Assembly: GCF_003574315.2 (NCBI RefSeq)
Contig: NZ_AP025739.1
Span: 806,001-870,000, forward strand
Direction: 5' to 3'
Source of the DNA: Capsulimonas corticalis
GTDB taxonomy: Bacteria > Armatimonadota > Armatimonadia > Armatimonadales > Capsulimonadaceae
DNA: 64,000 nucleotides
The translations under genes and the position numbers were made by a program. Positions 1-7,767 of this stretch are shown piece by piece (within the stretch, counting starts at the first letter, position 1; every line of letters starts with the position of its first letter). The notes beneath the pieces are model-generated. The model was not told the DNA's origin. It did no database searches and saw only the letters and a program-made list of their open reading frames with translations.

Positions 1-304
1 TCGGATGCTTGATCTCGCCGGGCGGGAACGGCGAAGCAAGAGCGGGGTCATCGCGGCGAATGATCTTCTCCATCCAGCTTTCCAGCTTTTGCCCCGCGAG
101 GTCGGCGGAAGGGAAAATCGCGACCGCGTAAAGCTGCTTCGGCGCCAGGTCGCCGGGAGTAAAAACGGTGGCGCCGTCCTCCACCTTTTGCGTCCAGCCC
201 TCAGGCGCGGGAATCGATTGAGCGAAGGCGGGAAGCGACAGGAGGGAACAGACCAGCGCGGCGGCCGGAGCGACGAGAAACGATGACGAGATTCGTGTGG
301 CCAT
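1..304 (-). CDS. Secreted protein of unknown function, N-terminal part only
   Basis: The gene starts with ATG at 304 and runs off the left edge of the window, so only about 101 residues are visible. The N-terminus is a clear Sec signal peptide: MATR, a hydrophobic stretch ending LLSLPAFA, then a likely AxA cleavage before QSIPAPEGW. The visible mature part has a Trp-rich start ('PEGWTQKVEDG') and a segment 'LYAVAIFPSADLAGQKLESW', typical of periplasmic or outer-surface proteins with no recognised family. It is divergent from the small gene at 511. Base composition and codon use look like the neighbours. Function is unknown; the reading frame and the export signal are well supported. Confidence 0.7.
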   Translation of the reverse strand, partial: MATRISSSFLVAPAAALVCSLLSLPAFAQSIPAPEGWTQKVEDGATVFTPGDLAPKQLYAVAIFPSADLAGQKLESWMEKIIRRDDPALASPFPPGEIKHP

Positions 305-510
305 AAGGTGTTTTCAGAGGTATCCTTGCGCGACGATGCGACGTTGGCGTCAGTTTACCGAACGGAAAACACGATTCTCAACAGGCAGGCGGGAAAATCG
401 CAAAAGTATAAAAGAAGGCATTGTGAGATAACGACAACGAATTGCCCGTTTCACTCATCACGAACGCGGGTACACCATCTACTGTTTCGCAAATTGAAAG
501 GAGTATCACA

Positions 511-741
511 ATGGCGAATATCGAAACAGAGAAGCGTTTGAATGACGAGGCGTTCCGCAAGTCGCAGGAAACTCGCCGCCGGGAGATCGACCAGGCGCGG
601 AAACCGGCGGAAAAACAAGAGCCGGACAGCCGCGAAACGAAGGCGCTGCGCCGGAACAGCGAGATCGACCCCGACAGCGATCCCGACGGAGTTGACGCCC
701 TGGACGAAGACACCATCCGCGTGACCTCGGGGCGCGGCTAA
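511..741 (+). CDS. Small charged hypothetical protein (76 aa)
   Basis: I place the start at ATG 511 because a good ribosome-binding site (GAAAGGAG) lies 10 bases upstream; an upstream in-frame ATG at 442 lacks one. The protein is very hydrophilic and rich in Arg, Glu, Lys and Asp, with a basic, probably helical first half (residues 1-50) and an acidic tail containing 'DPDSDPDGVDALDEDT'. No signal peptide, membrane segment or Cys is present. It is probably cytosolic and partly disordered. The run TATAAA at 407-412 could be part of its promoter, but no convincing -35 was seen. I do not recognise a family. Confidence 0.55.
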   Translation: MANIETEKRLNDEAFRKSQETRRREIDQARKPAEKQEPDSRETKALRRNSEIDPDSDPDGVDALDEDTIRVTSGRG

Positions 742-756
742 CGCGCCGCCGCAGTG

Positions 757-2211
757 TCAGGCCGCCAGCGGCAGATCCGTCTGTTCCTCGCCGACCACGT
801 CCAGGAAGATTTCCGTGAGCGCGGGATCGAAGTGGGATCCGGCAAGCCCCCGGATATGCTCGCAGACGCGGTCGTGGGACCAGGCGCGCCGGTAGGGGCG
901 GTCGGAGCGCAGGGCGTCCCACACATCGACCAGGGCGAAGAGGCGGGCGGCGCGCGGGATCTCTTCGCCGCTGAGGCCGCAGGGATAGCCCGTGCCATCC
1001 CACTTTTCGTGATGGTAACGAGGAATGTCGAGCGCGGGCTCCAGAAACTCGATCGGCTGGAGCATCTGGACGGCGTATTCGGGATGCAGGCGCATGATCG
1101 CCCATTCGGATTCCGTCAGAGCTCCGGGCTTGAGCAGAATCTCATCCGGAATCCCCATCTTGCCGATATCGTGCAGCAGCGCGCCCTGACGCAGGGTATT
1201 CAGCTCGTCATCGTTCATGCCCAGCGCCTCCCCCATGCGCAGGGCCAGGTCGGTGACGCGGCGGCAATGGCCCTCCGTCTCGTGGTCGCGCATCTCCAGC
1301 GCGCGGCTCCAACCTTCAATGGTCGCGTTATAAGCGACCAGCAGCTCCGCCGTCCGCAGGTGGACGCGCTCCTCCAAATCGTTGTTGGTTTGCCGCAGCT
1401 CTTCATGGGCGCGGCGCAGGGCTTCAGCGGATGCGAGGCGCTCGGCGGACGCGGCCTGGGCGTTGCGCTGATAGCTGTAGACACAGATCGCGGCGCCCAG
1501 AGACATCAAGAGCGCCATGACGAAGCCGACCCAGAGCGCCCTCTGCAAATGCTCCAGATGCTTGAGATATTGAGTGGCGTTCATATCGACACCCACAATC
1601 CCCACCAGGCTCCCTTGCGAATCCCGCAACGGCGCATAGCCGCTCATGAAACTCCCCCACCGGTCAGGATAGACTTTCGAGTCGGAGCCGCCGATCCCGG
1701 TGCGCAGTGTTTCGATCATCGACTGCGGCGCTTCGGGGTACGCATCCATGATATGTGACTTGTCGTCCACCCCATCGCCGTTGGAGTCGCCGGCGGGAGT
1801 AGGATCGAGAATAAAGTACACTTTGTCCTGGCGCAGCACGCAGGTGTAGACGAACTTCATGTCGCCGCTCGCGGTGAGGATACGCGCCAGCGGGGCGATC
1901 GCGCGGCGATACTCCGGCGACGCCTCTTGCTCGGGCGAGACAAATTGTTTGTGCGCGTCCGCATCGACCACGGTCGCCGCCATGGCGGCCGTGCGGCTAA
2001 GCTCGGCGCGCATGCCGTCGAAGGCCGCGCGCTGAGCGCTGCAATAGAGCGCGACGCTGCTGACGCAGCTCGCCAGCAGCAGGACAACGCCCGCGAGCAA
2101 AGCCGCCTTGGCGGGCGCCATCGCCGTCAAGCCCCGCTTGATCCGCCGCCGCCGGTATTGGGAAGATTTGCTGGACAATTTATTCATGATCTTAGAGACG
2201 CGACGCGACAT
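757..2211 (-). CDS. Membrane sensor HD-GYP phosphodiesterase
   Basis: This 484-residue protein probably hydrolyses the second messenger c-di-GMP. It has an N-terminal membrane helix (about 30-55, after an Arg-rich stretch), a periplasmic Cache/CHASE-like sensor region (about 60-225), a second membrane helix (about 228-250), a short coiled coil, and an HD-GYP domain. Diagnostic motifs are 'LLHDIGKMGIPD', 'LHPEYAVQML' and 'YHHEKWDGTGYP' followed by GLSGEEIP. The metal-binding His and Asp residues and the GYP signature are intact, so activity is likely. It starts 5 bases after the stop of the upstream GGDEF gene, so the two opposing enzymes are probably co-transcribed. A second ATG nine codons in is a possible alternative start. 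Confidence 0.9.
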   Translation of the reverse strand: MSRRVSKIMNKLSSKSSQYRRRRIKRGLTAMAPAKAALLAGVVLLLASCVSSVALYCSAQRAAFDGMRAELSRTAAMAATVVDADAHKQFVSPEQEASPEYRRAIAPLARILTASGDMKFVYTCVLRQDKVYFILDPTPAGDSNGDGVDDKSHIMDAYPEAPQSMIETLRTGIGGSDSKVYPDRWGSFMSGYAPLRDSQGSLVGIVGVDMNATQYLKHLEHLQRALWVGFVMALLMSLGAAICVYSYQRNAQAASAERLASAEALRRAHEELRQTNNDLEERVHLRTAELLVAYNATIEGWSRALEMRDHETEGHCRRVTDLALRMGEALGMNDDELNTLRQGALLHDIGKMGIPDEILLKPGALTESEWAIMRLHPEYAVQMLQPIEFLEPALDIPRYHHEKWDGTGYPCGLSGEEIPRAARLFALVDVWDALRSDRPYRRAWSHDRVCEHIRGLAGSHFDPALTEIFLDVVGEEQTDLPLAA

Positions 2212-2216
2212 TGGCT

Positions 2217-3947
2217 TTAAGACGCTTTCCGGCGTTCGGAGATTGGGTCCATCTCCAGCGGAGCAGACTCGGCGACCTGTTTCGCCAGAACCACACGGTT
2301 TCTTCCCGCGCGTTTCGCTTCGTACAGCGCCTGATCCGCGCTGCTCACCAGCAGCTCCGGAGTTTCCTGGTCGGCGGAGCAGGCGGCGACTCCGATACTG
2401 ACGGTAATTTGCCGGTGCGCGAAGGCGTACGCCTCGATGGACGCGCGGACGCGCTCCGCCATCATTCGCGCGCCCTCCAGGTCGTTGAGCGGCAGCAGCA
2501 TCGCGAACTCCTCGCCGCCGTAACGCGCCACGATATCCGTATCCCGCGCGCCGGCCTCCAGCAGATGCGCCACGTCCTTGAGCACCGCGTCTCCCGCCGG
2601 ATGGCCGAAGGTATCGTTGTAATGTTTGAAGCGGTCGACATCCAGCAGCAGCAGCGCGAACGGCGCGCCGTAGCGCGCCGCGCGGGCGCAGGCTTCGCTC
2701 AGACGCTCGTAAAACACGCGATGGTTGACGAGCCCCGTCATGCCGTCGGTCATCGCCAGGCTTTCCAGCCGCTCATTGGCCGCCGCCAGCGATGCGTTCT
2801 TAAGCTCAATCGCTTCCTGCGCCTCCTGAAGATCCAGATACGCTGTTTGCAGGTCGCGGTTCAGCCTGGCGTTATCCAGAATCGCGGCGATCTGCCGGAA
2901 CAGCACCAGCACCACCAGCAGCGCCGCGCCGCCGTAGACGCCGTTCTCAAGCGTGGCCGGTCCCCGGCTCCGAATGCAGTAAACCACCAGACTGGCGACC
3001 ACGGGCAGCAGCGCATAGGGAAAGAGTGAGCGCCAGAGGGGGCCTTCCGCCCGGCGCGCTCCGTCCGCGCGCCGCAAAAACAGCTCATCCTCCGACGATT
3101 GCGGGCGCCGCAGCACGGTCGCCGCAAGCGCGATCAGTAGATACGCCAGCGGCCAAAAGATGTCCACGAGCTCGCCGGTCGCATAGGTCCCATGCAGCGT
3201 CTGATAGGCAAACACGACGTCCGCGATGACAATGCTGACAAACCCGCCCGCCAGAAGCGCGACTGCGGCGCTGGGAATCGTCCGGCGTTCCTGAACGGAG
3301 AGGATCAAGACGCAGCCCAGCAGGATCAGATCGCCAATCGGGTATTCGGCGCTCAGCGCCGCCGCGAGCAGGGTTTCATGGGACGCCAGCACAGTCGGCC
3401 CCAGCACAAAGTACCAGCTGAACGTGAGGATGGACGCCATGATCATCAGGCTGTCCAAAAATACGCGCAGACGCATCGCGGGCGAGATCGGGCGCGACGG
3501 CATCAAGAGGATGGCTGTCAGGAGCAGCGGGTGCTCCAGCACGTAAGCAATATCCGCCAGCGAGGGGAACGGCGTTTCCCGCTTGGCGATCACTTCGTAA
3601 TAGCACCAGATGCCCTCGCCGATCACATCCGCAAACGCCGCCAGCGCCAAAAACGTACAGGAAAGGCGAATGGCGCGGGCGCGCCGGCTTCCTTCTCCGC
3701 CCTCCGCGTTTCGGGACGCCCACAGGTCCCGAAACATCCATAACGCCGCCGCAAGCGGCGCCAGCACGCAGCTGCAGTTGTCGAAGACGACACGGCGCTC
3801 ATGGGAAATCCCCGGCAGGAGGAGCGCCAGCAAGAGCAGGCCGATATAGCTAACGGTAAAGATCAGCCGGCGGCGAAAGAGAGGACCTATGGTATTGGCG
3901 GGAGCATCCTCCAGCGTGATCGTATGCAAAGGAACAGCCTCACGCAT
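2217..3947 (-). CDS. Membrane-bound diguanylate cyclase (GGDEF)
   Basis: A 576-residue protein predicted to make c-di-GMP from two GTP. The first 340 residues form a polytopic membrane region of about nine or ten hydrophobic segments resembling MASE-type sensor domains, followed by a short coiled coil ('AYLDLQEAQEAIELKNASLAAANERL' region). The C-terminal GGDEF domain has the start signature 'LAMTDGMTGLVNHR', the substrate loop 'DVDRFKHYNDTFGHPAGD' and the active-site motif RYGGEEFAMLLP. No clear RxxD inhibitory site was checked in detail. Downstream it is nearly continuous with the HD-GYP gene; upstream only 27 bases separate it from the small membrane protein at 3975, so it may belong to the radical SAM/Lgt-like operon. 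Confidence 0.92.
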   Translation of the reverse strand: MREAVPLHTITLEDAPANTIGPLFRRRLIFTVSYIGLLLLALLLPGISHERRVVFDNCSCVLAPLAAALWMFRDLWASRNAEGGEGSRRARAIRLSCTFLALAAFADVIGEGIWCYYEVIAKRETPFPSLADIAYVLEHPLLLTAILLMPSRPISPAMRLRVFLDSLMIMASILTFSWYFVLGPTVLASHETLLAAALSAEYPIGDLILLGCVLILSVQERRTIPSAAVALLAGGFVSIVIADVVFAYQTLHGTYATGELVDIFWPLAYLLIALAATVLRRPQSSEDELFLRRADGARRAEGPLWRSLFPYALLPVVASLVVYCIRSRGPATLENGVYGGAALLVVLVLFRQIAAILDNARLNRDLQTAYLDLQEAQEAIELKNASLAAANERLESLAMTDGMTGLVNHRVFYERLSEACARAARYGAPFALLLLDVDRFKHYNDTFGHPAGDAVLKDVAHLLEAGARDTDIVARYGGEEFAMLLPLNDLEGARMMAERVRASIEAYAFAHRQITVSIGVAACSADQETPELLVSSADQALYEAKRAGRNRVVLAKQVAESAPLEMDPISERRKAS

Positions 3948-3974
3948 ATATTATCGGGAAATGAACGAATTCCT

Positions 3975-4253
3975 TTACCAGGGAAGCAAGAGCGTGCGAT
4001 GATGGGTGATCAGGAGGCCGATTTGCCAGACAAAGACCGCGCCCCAGAAGATCGTCACCCAGGGGGGCTTGGCCCAGCATCGCCATTCCCGAACGCCGCG
4101 CGCCGAGGCGAGGAGGTAAAAAACGGTCGCGAGACCGCTGAGGGCGAGGAGCGAATACTTTTGGAAGATCAGAACGAGAAAAGCGGCCTTGCAGAAAGTG
4201 AACGCCCAGCCTTCATATGCGCGGCCCTGGCGCTGGCGGTCCCATTCGCTCAT
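3975..4253 (-). CDS. Small membrane protein, last gene of the radical SAM cluster
   Basis: The 92-residue protein starts at ATG 4253, which overlaps the radical SAM stop codon as ATGA, so it is translationally coupled. It has two or three hydrophobic segments, 'FTFCKAAFLVLIFQKYSLLAL' (about 18-38) continuing to 'SGLATVFYLL' (about 39-48), and 'VTIFWGAVFVWQIGLLI' (about 66-82), with a Trp/Arg-rich loop in between. It ends with HHRTLLLPW. No enzyme motif is visible. The tight coupling suggests it is a membrane partner or scaffold of the radical SAM and Lgt-like enzymes. I do not recognise a family. Confidence 0.75.
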   Translation of the reverse strand: MSEWDRQRQGRAYEGWAFTFCKAAFLVLIFQKYSLLALSGLATVFYLLASARGVREWRCWAKPPWVTIFWGAVFVWQIGLLITHHRTLLLPW

Positions 4254-5698
4254 AACGGCGCGCCTTGGGTCACCATGGGAAGCGCGATGCCCGCCGCGCG
4301 GGGCCGGCGGCCGCGATGCAGAATATTGTATTCGCAAAACGAGATCGCTTCGCCAGTTTCCGTCAAGATCTTGGTGCAGCACTGATCGATGCGACGGCGA
4401 TCGTACGTATGGGCGTCCATGAACGGCTTGACCACGATCCGGAAGACGCGGCGGCCCATCTGTTCGGGCTTGCCAAGCAAGGGCAGGACATCGCGCAGGC
4501 CGCCGCGCATGAACAGGATCGCAAGGTCCCGCAGCGTGCGCGCGCCGCGCAGATGGACCGTGTCCGACCAGACACGCCGGGCCGCGCCGCCGATCACTCC
4601 GGCGAAGCTGATTCGATCGGAGAAGAGGTCTAGATACTGCGCGACGTCCAGGTGGCGCGGCAGCGGCGTGATCGTCTCGCGGCGGGCGTCGAGGAGGCCG
4701 TAGGTCAGCGCGCTGCAATCGGGGTGGCTGCACGGAAGCCCGACAAAATCCGAACGCCGCAGCGCGCCTCCCGTCTGCGCCTCCAGCAGCGCGATCACAT
4801 CCGTGAGCGTCAGGCGCTCCGGCGCGGCGTAGTCGTCATGCTCGTAGCGGCCGCTGCTCATCACGGGCTGGAAGTTCAGGCCGTTGACATGATCGTGCGC
4901 GAGGGCGTATCGATACAGATCGCCGATCTCGTCGTCGTTCACGCCGCGCTCCACGGTGGGGACCAGCGTGACAAAGAGCCCCGCCTCCCCGGCCTTCTGA
5001 AGCGCCAGCTCTTTTTCCGCGCGCAGATCGCGGCCATACAAACGCTCGTGCACGTCCGGGCGAAAACTGCTGAACGAAAAGAACAGTTCGACTTTGTCCC
5101 GGTGGCGAGACAGAGTCGCGCAGAGCGCATCGCTCTGCGCGATGCGCAGCCCATTGGTGTTGACCAGAATGCGCCCGATGGGATACTCCAGCGCCAGATC
5201 CAAAATCTCGGCGAACTGAGGATGGATCGTCGGCTCGCCGCCGCTGAGCATCAGGAGATCCAGCGCCGACTGCCGCCGAAAGAACTCATCCAGCCGCCGG
5301 CGCGCTTCGTCGACCGTCATGAAGTCGTGACCATGCGCGTCGGCGTAGCAGGTCGGGCAGCGCAGGTTGCAGGCCAGGGTGATTTCCAGCAATAACACGC
5401 AAACGGGAGGTCCGGAGTTCGGATCGCACACCGTGTCCCCGCCGCAGCACCCGCCCCCGACGCGCGCGGGCACATACTGGCGCAGGCGGCGATACTCCCC
5501 CGCATCCGAAGCAAGCAGCGCGCGGCTCGCGCCGTGGCGCGGGCAAACGCTCTCCATCCAGACCCGCCCGCCGTGCTCCGTCAAGACTGCGGGAATATCA
5601 CGCAGGCATTGCGGGCAGAGGCTTTGCGTCTCCTCGGTCCAGGGCGCATCCGACCCCGCCGCCATCGTCTCTGGATTGTCCACGCCGGTTGGTTTCAT
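4250..5698 (-). CDS. Radical SAM enzyme with extra Cys centres, Tes/MJ0619-like
   Basis: I start at ATG 5698, which overlaps the zinc-ribbon gene stop as ATGA; the longer open frame upstream is only the shadow of that gene. The 482-residue protein has an N-terminal Cys-rich part (C28-P-Q-C31, C52 in 'VCPRHG', C84/C85, C91, C100), the radical SAM motif 'CNLRCPTC' (C110, C114, C117) and 'SGGEPTIHP'. Its C-terminal part has 'PCSHPDC' and 'CCTKILTETGEAISFCEYN'. The CPxC/CPxHG start, the aux-cluster cysteines and the FCxYN ending resemble the group containing tetraether lipid synthase (Tes) and MJ0619, which act on unactivated or pterin carbons. The Lgt-like neighbour favours a lipid substrate. 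Family membership is well supported; the substrate is inference. Confidence 0.85.
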   Translation of the reverse strand: MKPTGVDNPETMAAGSDAPWTEETQSLCPQCLRDIPAVLTEHGGRVWMESVCPRHGASRALLASDAGEYRRLRQYVPARVGGGCCGGDTVCDPNSGPPVCVLLLEITLACNLRCPTCYADAHGHDFMTVDEARRRLDEFFRRQSALDLLMLSGGEPTIHPQFAEILDLALEYPIGRILVNTNGLRIAQSDALCATLSRHRDKVELFFSFSSFRPDVHERLYGRDLRAEKELALQKAGEAGLFVTLVPTVERGVNDDEIGDLYRYALAHDHVNGLNFQPVMSSGRYEHDDYAAPERLTLTDVIALLEAQTGGALRRSDFVGLPCSHPDCSALTYGLLDARRETITPLPRHLDVAQYLDLFSDRISFAGVIGGAARRVWSDTVHLRGARTLRDLAILFMRGGLRDVLPLLGKPEQMGRRVFRIVVKPFMDAHTYDRRRIDQCCTKILTETGEAISFCEYNILHRGRRPRAAGIALPMVTQGAPL

Positions 5699-6216
5699 AA
5701 GTTCTTCAGACTGGTGAGGCAGGCGACGAGCGCGCCCAGGGCCAGCAGGATCGTCAGCGCGACGCCAATTCCCATGCCCTGGGTGAAGGCGCGGTGCTTT
5801 CGGTTGAGCGCCAGGAATGTGATGGGAATCGCCAGGATCCCAATACCGCCCAGCATGAGCGTCAGGGGCACGAAAAGGAATCCCAAGATCCCGTCCACGA
5901 TCTTGTTGCCGGTGATCAGTTTTTGTTCGGGCGCGGCCGGAGGGATCCGTCCCATTGCCGAATTCCATGGCTCCGATTGGACCGGCGAGACCCGCGCGCC
6001 GCAGTTGGGGCAGATCGGCTGAAATCGCGGCAATTGCAGGCCGCAGTTGGAGCAATGCCCCGCCATCGTCATGGGGTTCGGAGCGTCGCCCGGAATTGGC
6101 GGCGGCGGGGCGGGCGGAACGATCGAAAGCTCCAGGCCACAGCGCGGGCAATGGGTTTCCATTCCCTGGAGCTCCAGACCACAGCCGGGACAGGCGCTGG
6201 AATGACTCATGGTCAT
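5695..6216 (-). CDS. Zinc-ribbon protein with two C-terminal membrane helices
   Basis: The start at ATG 6216 overlaps the stop of the Lgt-like gene (ATGA), giving 173 residues. The N-terminal half has two double-Cys zinc ribbons: 'CPGCGLEL ... CPRCGLEL' (about 8-30) and 'CSNCGLQL ... CPNCGARV' (about 53-77), separated by a Pro-rich linker. After a further linker come two membrane segments, 'ILGFLFVPLTLMLGGIGILAI' (about 108-128) and 'GVALTILLALGALVACL' (about 148-166). Such zinc-ribbon membrane proteins often act as assembly or regulatory partners. Both its start and its stop are coupled to neighbouring genes, so it probably works with the Lgt-like and radical SAM enzymes. Specific function unknown. 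Confidence 0.85.
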   Translation of the reverse strand: MTMSHSSACPGCGLELQGMETHCPRCGLELSIVPPAPPPPIPGDAPNPMTMAGHCSNCGLQLPRFQPICPNCGARVSPVQSEPWNSAMGRIPPAAPEQKLITGNKIVDGILGFLFVPLTLMLGGIGILAIPITFLALNRKHRAFTQGMGIGVALTILLALGALVACLTSLKNL

Positions 6217-6920
6217 GACTGAGCGCCTCCCGTCGCCACGATCAGCCGCGCGGGAGCCAGCAGACGCTGGAGCTTGACGGCGAAAAAGACAAAGCCGGCG
6301 GCGCACGCCCACTGCGCCGCCGTGAGGCCGAGCGCCAACACGCTTCCTTCGCGAAAGAACTCAATCGCGAACCGCGCCGCGCAGTAGAGCGCGCCTTGCA
6401 GGAAGAACAGCGTATTCTCCGGCGGCCGCTTGCGGTCGCACCAGAGCAAGATCGCCAGGATGACGGCGTTCGCGGCGCTCAGATAGATCTGCGTCGGGTG
6501 ACGCATGGCCCCGTGCCCCCAGATCCCCCAGGGCTCATTTGTCGGCTTCCCATAACAGCAGCCGGCGAAGTAACAGCCCCAGCGCCCGACCGCCTCGCCG
6601 GCGCTCAGCGCCACGGCGAACAAGTCTCCCGTCGGACGCCGGATTCCCAAAGAGCGCTTGCAGACCATCGCCGCGAGATAACCGCCGGCCAGCGCCCCCA
6701 GCACCGACTTGCCGTCCGACCCGGCCACGATCCACTGGGCGATGTGCGCTCCGACCAGTCCGCCGAGCGCTCCCGCCATCATCACGATCGCCATGCCGCT
6801 CGTGGCGAGCTTGCGGCGGCGCGCCATCCCCATCCACGCGGCCAATCCTACGCCATACCCCAGGGCGTAGCATCCGCTCGCGGGCGTCCATGAGACCCAA
6901 TTTTGCAGCATTGAGAGCAT
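6213..6920 (-). CDS. Lgt-like membrane transferase (prolipoprotein diacylglyceryl transferase family)
   Basis: A polytopic membrane protein of the Lgt family, whose founding member moves diacylglycerol from phosphatidylglycerol to lipoprotein cysteines. I prefer ATG 6920 because GGAGACAAG precedes it; ATG 6938 is an alternative. The conserved signature region reads 'GRWGCYFAGCCYGKPT', followed by 'HPTQIY' and 'RFAIEFFREGS', so the arginine, histidine and glutamate positions typical of Lgt are kept. The GR motif, however, carries three cysteines (GCYFAGCC) instead of the usual GNFxN. This marks a divergent paralog class rather than housekeeping Lgt. It is the first gene of a four-gene ATGA-coupled set with a Tes-like radical SAM enzyme, so a lipid headgroup or lipid-anchoring reaction is plausible. 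Confidence 0.82.
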   Translation of the reverse strand: MLSMLQNWVSWTPASGCYALGYGVGLAAWMGMARRRKLATSGMAIVMMAGALGGLVGAHIAQWIVAGSDGKSVLGALAGGYLAAMVCKRSLGIRRPTGDLFAVALSAGEAVGRWGCYFAGCCYGKPTNEPWGIWGHGAMRHPTQIYLSAANAVILAILLWCDRKRPPENTLFFLQGALYCAARFAIEFFREGSVLALGLTAAQWACAAGFVFFAVKLQRLLAPARLIVATGGAQS

Positions 6921-6938
6921 CTTGTCTCCATTATACAT

Positions 6939-7238
6939 CGCCGGGGAGCACGCCTCACTGGGACGAAAGACCTAATTTCGCCTGGCGCGGTCGCCGCCTA
7001 CCCGCCGCAGGGTTTCCGCAGCCTCGCAATCTTACCGGGACCGCCATTCGGTACGCGGTAAAACTTATGAAAAGGCGCCATAAATTCGTTCGAGAGTCCC
7101 AATTATGGAGTATCATTGAAGGGACGATGTCCGCAAAAGGTCTGAAGAAGAAAACACCAGACTTCATGAAGCGGTCCGAAACCTTGGTCAGATCGCCCGC
7201 AAGCCTATCTTTTTCCCGCGCTCGAAAGGAACATTACC
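6939..7238. other. Intergenic region between divergent genes
   Basis: This 300-base stretch separates the Lgt-like operon from the lipoprotein gene at 7239. Part of it (about 7070-7120) is AT-richer, with runs such as AATTATGG and GTATCATTGAAGG, and probably holds one or both promoters. I found no hexamer pair good enough to assign. A frame open from about 7067 lacks protein-like features and overlaps the lipoprotein gene, so I do not call it. Confidence 0.4.
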
Positions 7239-7751
7239 TTGCAGTCATTTCGCGTATTCCCCGCCCTATGCATTCTTGGTTTGGCGCTGACGCCATTTCT
7301 CGCCGGCTGTGGCGGCGGAGGCGGTGGCGGCGGTGACAGCACTTCCACGCCCCCGGCCGGAACGCCGGCCTCCATCACGGGCACGGCGCCCAACGGCCTG
7401 GTCGCCACGGTCACGGAAAACACCAATATCGTCAGCGCGGGCGGAAATGTCATTTACACCTATAAGCTGACCAACCCTACCGGCGCCAGCATCACGATCA
7501 CCTCGGGCAGCGCATCGCCGACGACGCCCAGCGTCACCCTTGGGATCAAAAACGCCGGCGGAACGCCCGTGTACTCATCGATCCCGCCGCCGCCGCCGCT
7601 CTTCACGGCGACGCTCGCTCCGGGTCAGTCGCTGACATCCACCGAAACCGTCTCGGCGTTCGGATCAACCGGCGTCTACCAGGCGACCGCCAAGTTCGGC
7701 GACATCACCCCCGTCTTCAGCGTCGGCCCACTGGCCGTCACCGTCCAATAA
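7239..7751 (+). CDS. Glycine-rich lipoprotein with a BsuPI/Ig-like domain
   Basis: The 170-residue protein starts at TTG 7239, chosen because the ribosome-binding site GAAAGGA ends 9 bases upstream and the signal peptide begins here. It has a lipoprotein signal peptide with lipobox LAGC at about 21-24, followed at once by eight or more glycines and a Ser/Thr/Pro linker. The rest is Thr-rich and beta-strand-like ('VIYTYKLTNPTGASITITSGS', 'LAPGQSLTSTETV'), resembling intracellular-protease-inhibitor or Ig-like folds that bind outside the cytosol. It should be anchored in the outer or inner membrane. The same 'C-Gly run' design occurs in the lipoprotein at 20365. Binding target unknown. Confidence 0.8.
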   Translation: MQSFRVFPALCILGLALTPFLAGCGGGGGGGGDSTSTPPAGTPASITGTAPNGLVATVTENTNIVSAGGNVIYTYKLTNPTGASITITSGSASPTTPSVTLGIKNAGGTPVYSSIPPPPPLFTATLAPGQSLTSTETVSAFGSTGVYQATAKFGDITPVFSVGPLAVTVQ

Positions 7752-7767
7752 TCGCCCCCAATCTCAC

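Noticed and set aside
754-1758. Long plus-strand open frame opposite the HD-GYP gene
   Set aside because: It is the antisense of the HD-GYP coding sequence, with low-complexity Arg/Gln-rich translation and no motif; the same holds for many plus-strand frames opposite GC-rich genes.
4250-6151. Long open frame (633 residues) for the radical SAM gene
   Set aside because: Its first 151 residues are a shadow of the zinc-ribbon gene; the real start is ATG 5698, overlapping the previous stop and giving a normal family length.
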